NCBI GenBank assembly: GCA_028709785.1
Contig: JAQUTK010000005.1
Span: 78,716-142,715 of the forward strand
DNA length: 64,000 nucleotides
Source: Bacteroidales bacterium
GTDB taxonomy: Bacteria; Bacteroidota; Bacteroidia; Bacteroidales; JAQUTK01
Direction: 5' to 3'
The notes under the pieces were generated by a model, which worked only from the letters and a program-made list of their open reading frames with translations, had not been told where the DNA came from and ran no database searches. Positions within the stretch are counted from its first letter, which is position 1, and each line of letters begins with the position of its first letter. Both the position numbers and the translations under genes were made by a program. Of the stretch, positions 49,646 through 58,858 are shown piece after piece.

Positions 49646-51292
49646 ATGACACACAAAGAACAACAACAATTGGGTAAAACCCTTTGGGATATAGCAGATA
49701 ATTTAAGAGGTGCTATGAATGCGGATGATTTTCGTGATTATATGCTTTCGTTTCTTTTCCTTCGATATCTATCTTTCAATTATGAGGCATCAGCCCAAAA
49801 AGAGCTTGGAAAAGATTATCCCAGCACTTCAAGTGGTATCAAATCTGACTCAATTGTGCCTCCACCATTAGAAATCTGGTACAAAAACAACAAAAATGAG
49901 GTGGAAGAGTTTGAAAAGCAAATGCGCCGTAAAGTGCATTATGTTATTAAGCCTCAACACCTATGGAGCAATATCACAGAATTGGCTCGTACGCAGAATG
50001 GAGAATTACTGATAACACTTGAAGCGGGTTTCCGGTATATAGAAAACGAATCGTTTGAAAGTGCCTTTCAGGGCTTGTTTTCAGAAATAAATTTGAATTC
50101 GGAAAAGCTTGGGAAGACTTCAACTGAACGTAACAAAAAGCTCTGCATCATTATTCAGAAAATTGCTGAGGGAATTTCGGATTTCTCACAGAAAGTAGAC
50201 AGACTTGGCGATGCTTATGAGTATCTGATTGGTCAATTTGCCGCTGGTTCGGGCAAAAAAGCAGGTGAGTTTTATACGCCACAGCAAATCTCTACGATCT
50301 TATCCGAAATTGTAACGCTAGACAGTCAGGATCCTACAATGGGGAAAAAGAACAAGCTGGACAAAGTACTAGATTTTGCATGTGGTTCAGGATCATTGTT
50401 GCTTAATGTACGTACCCGTATAAAGGATAATGAGGGAAATATCGGTAAGTTATACGGTCAGGAAAAGAATATCACCACCTACAACCTTGCGCGCATGAAT
50501 ATGCTTTTGCACGGTATGAAAGATACTGAGTTCGAGATATTTCACGGCGACACCTTGGAAAATCAATGGTCGATGCTCAAAGAAATGAATCCGTCAAAGA
50601 AGATAGAATTTGATGCCATTGTTGCAAATCCACCGTTTAGCTTACGATGGGAACCCAACGACATTTTAGCTGAAGATTTTCGTTTTAAAAGTTATGGTTT
50701 AGCTCCCAAATCGGCAGCCGACTTTGCATTTTTATTGCATGGCTTTCACTACCTAGCCCAAGAAGGTACTATGGCAATCATATTACCACACGGTGTTTTG
50801 TTTCGTGGTGGTGCAGAAGAACGCATCCGCACTAAACTTCTAAAAGACAATAATATTGATGCCGTTATCGGCTTGCCATCAAACTTATTTTACTCTACCG
50901 GAATTCCGGTTTGTATCTTGGTATTGAAGAAGTGCAAAAAACAAAATGATGTGCTGTTTATCAATGCCTGTGAGCATTACGAAAAAGGCAAACGCCAAAA
51001 CACACTAAGAGAAGGCGAAGGCGATGAACCAAATGATATTCAGAAAATAGTAGATACTTATAAATATCGCCCAGAGTACATTGAACGTTATGCACGCAGG
51101 GTTTCGATGGATGAAATTGAAAAGAATGGCTACAACCTGAACATCTCAAGATATGTAAGTACATCCGTTGACGAAATAAAAATTGACTTGAAGGCTGTAA
51201 ATTCAAAACTGAATTCTATAAATGAAATCATTAAAACAAACACCGACAAACACAATGAGTTTTTGAAAGAACTGGGTTTGCCATTGATATAA
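49646..51292 (+). CDS. hsdM: Type I restriction-modification methyltransferase subunit M
   Basis: 'AGEFYTPQQISTILSEIV', 'VLDFACGSGSLLLNV', 'DAIVANPPFSLRW' (NPPF), 'IILPHGVLFRGGAEERIR'. Confidence 0.96.
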   Translation: MTHKEQQQLGKTLWDIADNLRGAMNADDFRDYMLSFLFLRYLSFNYEASAQKELGKDYPSTSSGIKSDSIVPPPLEIWYKNNKNEVEEFEKQMRRKVHYVIKPQHLWSNITELARTQNGELLITLEAGFRYIENESFESAFQGLFSEINLNSEKLGKTSTERNKKLCIIIQKIAEGISDFSQKVDRLGDAYEYLIGQFAAGSGKKAGEFYTPQQISTILSEIVTLDSQDPTMGKKNKLDKVLDFACGSGSLLLNVRTRIKDNEGNIGKLYGQEKNITTYNLARMNMLLHGMKDTEFEIFHGDTLENQWSMLKEMNPSKKIEFDAIVANPPFSLRWEPNDILAEDFRFKSYGLAPKSAADFAFLLHGFHYLAQEGTMAIILPHGVLFRGGAEERIRTKLLKDNNIDAVIGLPSNLFYSTGIPVCILVLKKCKKQNDVLFINACEHYEKGKRQNTLREGEGDEPNDIQKIVDTYKYRPEYIERYARRVSMDEIEKNGYNLNISRYVSTSVDEIKIDLKAVNSKLNSINEIIKTNTDKHNEFLKELGLPLI

Positions 51293-51506
51293 ACGAAAGT
51301 AGTAACGTGCATACTCAGGTTATAGAAAATGTCATTCGCAAGAAGTTATCTATAAACATGAATAGATATTCTGGTGATAGCCACCCACTCACCAGATATG
51401 ACACATTTGTTATAATCAATGGGTAATAGGCATGGAAAAAATAAGAAGACTAAAGACTTGTAGTGTGTTTAAAATGTTGTATTTAGGGTAAATATACTCC
51501 ATTTCA

Positions 51507-53459
51507 TCAATCCTCTTCGACTATATTTTTGAAGTAGCGCCACCCGGGTGCCCTACTATAGCTAGTGGACGATCCTTTTGGCACATAAAGGGTGCAGGTC
51601 GTCATATCAACTTCGCCAAAGACCTCACTGAATATATAGACAGGTTTTGCTTTTTTGTTGTGGATTTCTTTTAATCCGGTACAGTTATAAAATGCCCATT
51701 GTTCAATCGAAGCAATACAGTTAGGGATAGTAATTGACGTTAAACTGCGACAATCGGAAAATGCATAACCACCAATAGAAGTGACACAAGGACCCATTGT
51801 GACTGTGGCTAGTGCTGAACAGCCTGAAAATGCATAACCACCAATAGAAGTGACATCACTACCGATTGTGACTGTGGCTAGTGCGGAACAACCGAAAAAT
51901 GCAAAACTACTAATAGAAGAGACACGATTACCGATTGTGACTGTGGTTAATTGGCTACAATCTGAAAATGCATATTCTCCCATTGAAACAACACTGGCAG
52001 GGATAGAAACAGAAGTTAATCCGCTACAACCTGAAAATGCATAATCTCCTATCGAAGTAACACTGTAAGGGATAGTAATGGAAGTCAGTTTGTTACAACC
52101 TGAAAATGCATACTCATCAATAGAGGTGACACCACTACCTATAGTGACTGACGATAATTCGCTACAACCGGAAAATACATTTTTTCCTATTGAAGTGACA
52201 CTCTTAGGGATACTAATGGAAGTCAACTTGTTACAACCGGAAAATGCAAACTCACCAATCGAAGTGACGTTATTCGGTATTATGATAGAAGTGAGTAATT
52301 TACATTCAAAAAACATATAATTCCCTATCGAGTTATCGGAAGTATACAATGAATTAAATGAATAATAATGATAATAATCTCCTCCTTTCACAATATTCGC
52401 ACCTGATATATCAAGGACAGAAAGCTTTCCTGAATTTGAAGATCCGCCATACTCTTTTTCTGCCATCTCTCTGATAAAACGAATATCAGTGCCATTGAGA
52501 TTGCCCGTTATAGTAAGTTTGGTAATTTGATTTTTCTTACTCATTGGAATATAGGAAGAAAGTGTTCCTGCTTGCTGCACGTGAATAGCAGGGGGCTCAT
52601 TTGATATATTCGTATTACCATCTTGTATAATGGAAAAATTTCTCCATCCTGATGCCAGCCAGTAGGTAGCATACGACCCTTTTGGTACATCAAGAATGCA
52701 TTTTGTCATGTTTATTCCGTTAAATGGATCTACGCCAGCCCATGGCGGAATAGCTCTATTCACGTAAATTGCTTTTAATTGCGAACAGCCTGAAAATGCA
52801 TAAGATCCGATAGAATCAACACTATTAGGAATGATGCAAGTATCTGATTTTGCACAGGGATATGCTAATAGAATCGTTTGTTCTTTGTTCAATAAGATTC
52901 CATCGATATCTGTGTAATTCTTATTCTTCTCTGAGACTATTATTTCTTTTAGATTTGTACAATTCATAAATGGATTGCTACCCATTGAAGAAACACTACC
53001 TGGAATAGTGACTGAAGTCAATCCGCTACAACCGGAAAATGCAGATTTTTCAATCGAAGTGATGTTATTGGGTATTTTTACTGATTCCAATCGTTTCATC
53101 CCTGAAAACATATCAGAGCCAATAACCTTATCAGTGGTTGTAAAGTCAGAGAGATATGGAGTCCCTCCCGATACGATATTCGCTTTGGACAGATCCAACG
53201 TATTCAGACTGTCAAGCTCCCTTATAAAACAAATATCTGCTCCATTTATATTTCCTATCAGAGATAGAGAGTGCACTTTGTCAGCATCAGCAACAGAGAT
53301 AAAGGATGGCAAGGATCCGGCCTTTTCAAGCTTCACTGTCATCTTACCGTCTTTGATAACTCTATATTGCATAGAGTCTTCGCTATCATCACTACAAGCA
53401 GTTAAACCGGCACATAACAATCCAATCAGTACTGTTGTAAGAAATCTTATCGTTTTCAT
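51507..53459 (-). CDS. BspA-like leucine-rich repeat lipoprotein
   Basis: Lipobox-like 'LLCAGLTACSDDSED'. LRR arrays 'LTSITIPYSVTSIGDYAFSGCSG'. Confidence 0.92.
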   Translation of the reverse strand: MKTIRFLTTVLIGLLCAGLTACSDDSEDSMQYRVIKDGKMTVKLEKAGSLPSFISVADADKVHSLSLIGNINGADICFIRELDSLNTLDLSKANIVSGGTPYLSDFTTTDKVIGSDMFSGMKRLESVKIPNNITSIEKSAFSGCSGLTSVTIPGSVSSMGSNPFMNCTNLKEIIVSEKNKNYTDIDGILLNKEQTILLAYPCAKSDTCIIPNSVDSIGSYAFSGCSQLKAIYVNRAIPPWAGVDPFNGINMTKCILDVPKGSYATYWLASGWRNFSIIQDGNTNISNEPPAIHVQQAGTLSSYIPMSKKNQITKLTITGNLNGTDIRFIREMAEKEYGGSSNSGKLSVLDISGANIVKGGDYYHYYSFNSLYTSDNSIGNYMFFECKLLTSIIIPNNVTSIGEFAFSGCNKLTSISIPKSVTSIGKNVFSGCSELSSVTIGSGVTSIDEYAFSGCNKLTSITIPYSVTSIGDYAFSGCSGLTSVSIPASVVSMGEYAFSDCSQLTTVTIGNRVSSISSFAFFGCSALATVTIGSDVTSIGGYAFSGCSALATVTMGPCVTSIGGYAFSDCRSLTSITIPNCIASIEQWAFYNCTGLKEIHNKKAKPVYIFSEVFGEVDMTTCTLYVPKGSSTSYSRAPGWRYFKNIVEED

Positions 53460-53471
53460 TCGTTCATTTGG

Positions 53472-53546
53472 TTAATACGCAATCTTGAATGTATTCCCTG
53501 TTGTCCTGATCAGATAGGTATGCCCACCGGGAACATTGAATCAGCT
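53472..53546 (-). pseudogene. Relic of a BspA-like gene C-terminus
   Basis: Minus-strand translation 'FNVPGGHTYLIRTTGNTFKIAY*' matches C-termini 'IAVPRGQAYLIKAAGKTFKIAL*' of the intact LRR genes in this window. Confidence 0.7.
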
Positions 53547-53841
53547 TTTCCAAGCTCTCAATTCAAAATAAACAGAAGCAATTATTTCATATTTATTTTA
53601 ATTGCAAATATAGAAGAGTTTTTAATAAATACCAAAATACTATGAATTTATTATAAATGCCATTATCGGTTGGCTCTTCTCAAAGTGCTTCTCTCCTATT
53701 TACTGCTTTCTCCTTCTTTATTCCTGCTGAGCTCGGCTGAACTCGTATCGCTCCTATCTGCCTGTCGTATCTTTGTATTGCTGCCGCAAGGATCCACGGC
53801 GCAGAGTTTTCTTATTTATTTATCTTTTAATTTAGTGTATT

Positions 53842-54255
53842 ATGAGTGTTGCGTATCAATTGGTGCTTCGGCCCAATCCGAAGGACAAACTGGCTCCCAA
53901 GAAGTATTATGCTTCTGTGAAAGCCAGCGGGACTACTGAGTTTGAATCATTGTGTACAACCATCTCCGACCGTGGTACTTGTATCAAGGGAGATATCCAG
54001 GCGGCGATCGACGGACTGATCTTCTCCATGAAGCAGGGACTGGCTGAGGGACGGATCATCCAGCTGGGTGAGTTTGGCAATTTCCGAATGAGTGTGGGAG
54101 GCACGGGTGTAGAGGATTCTGCCGAATACTCCACGTCGATGATCCTTCGGAAGAAGATCATCTTCACGCCGGGCAAACTTCTGAAGGATATGATGAAGAC
54201 TATCTCGTTCAAGTCTGCCGGTGTCAAACCTCCGGAAGTGGTTACTGAACCGTAA
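53842..54255 (+). CDS. HU-family DNA-binding protein, HU-HIG-like
   Basis: 'VAYQLVLRPNPKDKLAPKKYYASVKASGTTEFESLCTTISDRGTCIKGDIQAAIDGLIFSMKQGLAEGRIIQLGEFGNFRMSVGG'. TATCTTTG box at 53768-53775. Confidence 0.88.
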   Translation: MSVAYQLVLRPNPKDKLAPKKYYASVKASGTTEFESLCTTISDRGTCIKGDIQAAIDGLIFSMKQGLAEGRIIQLGEFGNFRMSVGGTGVEDSAEYSTSMILRKKIIFTPGKLLKDMMKTISFKSAGVKPPEVVTEP

Positions 54256-54270
54256 CAGGTGGTTGGTATC

Positions 54271-54546
54271 ATGAGTGCAAAAATCAAAGTGATCTTCGAA
54301 TGGCTGCTTGCCATGCTCCGTTTGTTCAAAAGTGATCCGGCAAAGGCTCGGGAATTCACCGAACTGGTGACTGACCAGTATGACTACCTGGTGGTGCAGA
54401 TCGAGAAGTTTCAGAAGGATTACTTCGAACTGTGTGAGCGCATCAAATTGCTCTATACCGAGATCAGTGGTCTGCGCGAGGAGATGAGCAAGAATGCGGG
54501 ATTGAAGTGTAACGTGAAGGATTGTAACACCCGTATTTCGGGCTAA
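54271..54546 (+). CDS. Hypothetical small coiled-coil protein
   Basis: 'MSAKIKVIFEWLLAMLRLFKSDP...VVQIEKFQKDYFELCERIKLLYTEISGLREEMSKN...CNVKDCNTRISG'. Between the HU and amidase genes. Confidence 0.65.
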   Translation: MSAKIKVIFEWLLAMLRLFKSDPAKAREFTELVTDQYDYLVVQIEKFQKDYFELCERIKLLYTEISGLREEMSKNAGLKCNVKDCNTRISG

Positions 54547-54619
54547 TTGACTGGAGAGGGCTTTCTTGCTGCAAGGCGGGACAGTCCTCTCCTTTTGTTA
54601 TTCTATAAAATGTGTCGTT

Positions 54620-55069
54620 ATGAGAATTATCAATAAAATCATCATCCACTGCTCGGCTACTCGTTCGGACATGGATTTTTCGGAGAAACAGTTGGAAGCT
54701 GCGCATCGGTTACGCGGATTTAACGGGTGTGGGTATCATTTTTATGTGCGCAAGAGTGGCGTCATCTCGACAATGAGGGATGTGTCTGTGCCCGGTGCGC
54801 ATTGTAAAGGGCATAACCGGGATTCCATCGGTATCTGCTATGAGGGCGGACTGGCGCCCGATCGTACGCCTGCCGACACACGTACCTTCGAACAGAAATA
54901 TGCGCTGCGTTCGCTGGTGCAGTGTCTCTTGCAGGATTACCCGGACGCACAGGTGTATGGGCACCGAGAGCTCTCTCCTGATCTGGATGGCAATGGCACG
55001 ATCACGCCCAATGAGTGGCTGAAAGAGTGCCCGTGCTTTGAGGCATCTGAATTACGGTTTACTTCTTGA
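54620..55069 (+). CDS. N-acetylmuramoyl-L-alanine amidase (T7-lysozyme/Amidase_2 type), no signal peptide
   Basis: 'INKIIIHCSATRSDMDFS', 'GYHFYVRKSG', 'GAHCKGHNRDSIGICYEGG', 'VYGHRELSPDLDGNGTITPNEWLKECPCF'. Confidence 0.93.
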   Translation: MRIINKIIIHCSATRSDMDFSEKQLEAAHRLRGFNGCGYHFYVRKSGVISTMRDVSVPGAHCKGHNRDSIGICYEGGLAPDRTPADTRTFEQKYALRSLVQCLLQDYPDAQVYGHRELSPDLDGNGTITPNEWLKECPCFEASELRFTS

Positions 55070-57302
55070 GTAGCTTCTCTGTAAAGATCCCTTCTTCCGT
55101 CTCTAGCCGGATGAGATAAAGTCCCTTGCTTAGCGAATTTATATCGACAGAGATTGTGCCGCTGGTCTTTGGCATGAGCTGAAGCAGCGGCTTGCCGGAG
55201 AGATCAAAGATCTGAAGCTGGGCGACCGGACTCTCAGATTGTATAGTGCAGATACCGGTATGTGTATGGGTCGTGATGACGGGCTTCATGCCTGTATATT
55301 CTCCCTCAACAGACAGAAGATTATAAATAGTGACCGGCAGGCTATTGTTTGCTGTCGGAGTCAGAAGTGTCTCACTTGGGTATTCCTGATTGTTGTTGAA
55401 GTCATACCAAAGGTCCATGAGATAGTTGCCGGGAGGAAGTGTAATTCTACCGGTAATTTCTACTGTACGAGTATCTCCGGATTCAATCGTATAGATATCA
55501 TGACCAAAATACTGGAAGGTATCGACTTCAGCTCCTTCTAACGAATGGATACGGAAATGAAGATATGAACTGAATGTCTCTCCCTGATTCTGAATAGTCG
55601 CGGAGAGAGTGGTTTTCTTACTAAAAAGAAGAGAGTCGGTCACTGCAATCGGCTGGGTGAGCTGCAGCTCGGGATAGTAATCGGGCGTGGTAATCCGGAT
55701 AGTGGTTGGAGCTACAGTAACGTTGAGCCAGGATGGATTACCTATAAAGTTAGTGAAGAGTGACCACTTTTCCTTATCATTTGCCTTATAGGTAAGACAG
55801 AGCTGATAAGTGCCATCTGGAACATCGGAAGGGATAAATAAGGAGCCATCTGACTTGTTCTTAAGATTAAACCCGCAAGGAAAATAGATGCCTTTGTATT
55901 CTTTGATAATGGATATAAGAGAGTCCTCCTTGTACAGTCCGAGACGTATATCTCCTTCAAAGTTGTTACCTCCGTCATTGGCATAACCGAAATATATTTT
56001 AAACGTAGACTCACGGGCAATGCGCTCCTTGTCGACTGTCGGAGTGTATAGCAAATGCATTTGATACTCCTTGACTGAGGTATCAGAGGGTTTTTGAATA
56101 CCTGTGATGACAGACTGCCATACGGTAAATCCACCATTGGTGCCTCCGTTTCCAGGGGTAAGGGGATATATGGAAGAGAGTTCGAAATAGCCATTGTATC
56201 GGCCACCCCATCCCCAATTGAAGTGGAAAAGATCATCGGTGTCATACCCATCACAGACAAATAGATGACCACCTCCAATGGCTAGAGAACCGCCATAAAG
56301 AACGGGGCGGCTAGCGTTGAACTCTGTTTTCAACTTGTCAACCCATTGGGCATTGGTAAAATAAGGATGGTGATAGATCTGTACATTCTTATCATAGCCG
56401 AAATAAGTACTTAAGGCTCTGGGTACATTGTTCCTTTGAGCTCCGGAAAATTCAACACCGTAATCCATCTCTACCGCTACTCCACAGTGATACATAAGTG
56501 TAGCAACCGCTGTGTCTTCTTCTGTAGTACTGGTACTGTCGTAGGCTGAACACATGTGTGCCCAGTCGTAAGTGGTGGAGGAGAAATCAACAGAGAGGGA
56601 ATCATCAAGCCTTTTTGGTTTATAGGTCTTGCTTCCTATACCAGTGATGGGCCACTGATGGTATCTCATCACTTGGGCCATGGCTGTAGCGACACAACCG
56701 GTGATACATTGCGCGGAATCTGTATTCGGACACATGATGTTGTAGGGTGCAGACTGGTCCCAGGCGATGTCAGCTAAGAGGGGCTCTACGCTTGTGGCAA
56801 ACGCATTGGTAGCCGTTGATTGTGTCTTGGCTTTTGCGGATGCTATAGGGCTGGCAGAAGGGTCTCCTTCGGGCAGGAGAGCGAGTGCTTTCAGCTCTTG
56901 CTCGTAGATACCAAGCCAGACTCTGAAGTCGTCGGGCATGTGTTGCTGTGAAAAACTACCGCCATCGGAATAACCGAGAATCTCTTTGGCACGATCATCA
57001 CCGGAGACGATAATAAAGCCATTGTTATTACCGGTATTGACGATGTAATAGAGGGCATTGCCTGGAGAAGAGGAACTGTCTGTGCAGGTATAGGCAATAG
57101 TGAAAGAGGTTGCTTCAGCGAGGCTTCTTGCTGCCACAGATGGCTTTTCTTTCTGAAGGAAGGTACGGGCGGCACTGAGTGCTTCGTTTCTGGTTCTGGA
57201 TCTGCCGGATGCACTGGGGACTACTAATGCGAGGAGGAGAATGAGAAGGAATGCTCTTTTATAGCTGTTTAGGGTAAGAGAGATAATACAGTTTGTTTTC
57301 AT
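55059..57302 (-). CDS. C10-family cysteine peptidase (streptopain-like) with Spi-like propeptide and T9SS-like C-terminus
   Basis: Propeptide 'RNEALSAARTFLQKEKP'. Catalytic Cys 'DSAQCITGCVATAMAQVMRYHQWP'. Catalytic His 'GGHLFVCDGYDTDDLFHFNWGWGGRYNGYFELSSI'. C-term 'LSKGLYLIRLETEEGIFTEKLLKK'. Confidence 0.93.
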   Translation of the reverse strand: MKTNCIISLTLNSYKRAFLLILLLALVVPSASGRSRTRNEALSAARTFLQKEKPSVAARSLAEATSFTIAYTCTDSSSSPGNALYYIVNTGNNNGFIIVSGDDRAKEILGYSDGGSFSQQHMPDDFRVWLGIYEQELKALALLPEGDPSASPIASAKAKTQSTATNAFATSVEPLLADIAWDQSAPYNIMCPNTDSAQCITGCVATAMAQVMRYHQWPITGIGSKTYKPKRLDDSLSVDFSSTTYDWAHMCSAYDSTSTTEEDTAVATLMYHCGVAVEMDYGVEFSGAQRNNVPRALSTYFGYDKNVQIYHHPYFTNAQWVDKLKTEFNASRPVLYGGSLAIGGGHLFVCDGYDTDDLFHFNWGWGGRYNGYFELSSIYPLTPGNGGTNGGFTVWQSVITGIQKPSDTSVKEYQMHLLYTPTVDKERIARESTFKIYFGYANDGGNNFEGDIRLGLYKEDSLISIIKEYKGIYFPCGFNLKNKSDGSLFIPSDVPDGTYQLCLTYKANDKEKWSLFTNFIGNPSWLNVTVAPTTIRITTPDYYPELQLTQPIAVTDSLLFSKKTTLSATIQNQGETFSSYLHFRIHSLEGAEVDTFQYFGHDIYTIESGDTRTVEITGRITLPPGNYLMDLWYDFNNNQEYPSETLLTPTANNSLPVTIYNLLSVEGEYTGMKPVITTHTHTGICTIQSESPVAQLQIFDLSGKPLLQLMPKTSGTISVDINSLSKGLYLIRLETEEGIFTEKLLKK

Positions 57303-57451
57303 GGTATAGTTGTTATTTCATTTCACTGCTAATTGCCGCAATTCATTTATTGAGCGCTAAGGTAGGCAAATTATATTAGCATCAACCAGTTTGATGAAAA
57401 TTATTGCTGTCCGGCTACTCGTTCGGACATTCTTGCTGGTATTCGATGCTT

Positions 57452-58738
57452 TTAATCCTTCAGACACCCAATCGGTACGACATATACTCCGTCTTCCCGT
57501 CGATAGGCAAACTTACCAACAGCAGTCAGAATCATCAGGAATGCAGGATTCTTCATCTTAGTGGTATCAATCTTTGCAGCAAGTGCACGGAGTGTTTTTG
57601 AGCCTTCTTCTATCAACCGGTCGCCACCCAGTTTAATTTCGATAAGACCATAAGAGCCATTACGAAGGTGAACCACAGCATCGCACTCCAACCCTGTCTT
57701 GTCTCTGTAATGATAAACTTCACCATCAAGAACCTGAGAGAAGACACGAAGATCGCGAACGCAAAGTGTCTCAAACAGCAAACCGAACGTCTCCAGATCA
57801 TTCATCAAGTCTTGCGGACCCAAACCGAGAGCAGCTGTTGCAATAGAGGGATCAACGAAATAGCGGGTATCGGCAAAACGGATAGCCGTTTTGGAACGTA
57901 GATTGGGATTCCATGCGTGCATATCTTCGACTACGAATATCTGCCTTAGCGCATTCAGATAGGATCTGATGGTATTTTCATCCATGGCATTCTTATCGTT
58001 CGCTTCTATGTCTTTGCATATCTCTGAGAAGGAGGATTGGCTACCTTGGAAACGGGCGTATGAACGCATTAAGCGTTTCACTCGTTCGGGGTCTCTGTTG
58101 ACATCATCTACTCGCCGTATATCTGCATTGACTACCGCATCATAATAGTCGATAGCCTGATCCAAGGCTATCTCTTCATCGCCGCTCATCAAAGCTGCTT
58201 GAGGCCAACCGCCACGGCATGTCAGGAATGCTATTTTTCGCAGGTCGGTATCGCAAGCTGCTGCTATATGCTCAGGTGTATCAAACAACTCACGAAGGCT
58301 TACCTTGCCGTTTGAATCGCCCGATTCCCAAAGACTCATAGGGCGCATGGTCAACCAGGCAAAGCGACCGGTGCCGGTATGAAGTATCTCATCACGTCGG
58401 ACTGGTACTGCCGAACCTGTGAGGATAAAGTGTCCCATTCCTTTTCGATGGTCAACTTCGAAACGGATTTGGTCCCAGAGTTTTGGTGTCTGTTGCCATT
58501 CATCAATCAGACGGGGTGTGTCGCCATCAAGGATCATCTCAGGATTGGTATCTACAAAGAGGTGATATTGGTCACGATACTTCGGGTCGGACATGTAAAT
58601 GATGCTTTTGGCTTGTTGCTCTGCTGTAGAAGTTTTGCCACACCATTTGGCTCCTTCTATCAACACCGCTCCTTTTCCTCGTAATTTCCGACTTAGGAGC
58701 GAGTCTATGACTCTGGGTTTATACTTATCTTCTATCAT
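57452..58738 (-). CDS. DUF4143-containing AAA ATPase
   Basis: 'GAVLIEGAKWCGKTSTAEQQAKS', 'PRLIDEWQQTPKLWDQIRFEVD', 'FILTGSAVP', 'LFETLCVRDLRVFSQ...GLECDAVVHLRNG'. Confidence 0.93.
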   Translation of the reverse strand: MIEDKYKPRVIDSLLSRKLRGKGAVLIEGAKWCGKTSTAEQQAKSIIYMSDPKYRDQYHLFVDTNPEMILDGDTPRLIDEWQQTPKLWDQIRFEVDHRKGMGHFILTGSAVPVRRDEILHTGTGRFAWLTMRPMSLWESGDSNGKVSLRELFDTPEHIAAACDTDLRKIAFLTCRGGWPQAALMSGDEEIALDQAIDYYDAVVNADIRRVDDVNRDPERVKRLMRSYARFQGSQSSFSEICKDIEANDKNAMDENTIRSYLNALRQIFVVEDMHAWNPNLRSKTAIRFADTRYFVDPSIATAALGLGPQDLMNDLETFGLLFETLCVRDLRVFSQVLDGEVYHYRDKTGLECDAVVHLRNGSYGLIEIKLGGDRLIEEGSKTLRALAAKIDTTKMKNPAFLMILTAVGKFAYRREDGVYVVPIGCLKD

Positions 58739-58762
58739 CTGTAACTCTTTGATTTACTTTGG

Positions 58763-58858
58763 CAAAGATAATATTCTTTTTTGAATTACGTCATTTGGAC
58801 ATAAAAAATTCAGTCGTTTGGACGTAAATGATTCAGTTATTTGGCTATCAAATACATT
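58763..58858 (-). promoter_or_regulatory. Promoter (-7 box TATCTTTG) with three upstream 23-bp repeats
   Basis: Minus-strand TATCTTTG at 58763-58770. Repeats at 58790-58812, 58813-58835, 58836-58858. Confidence 0.6.
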
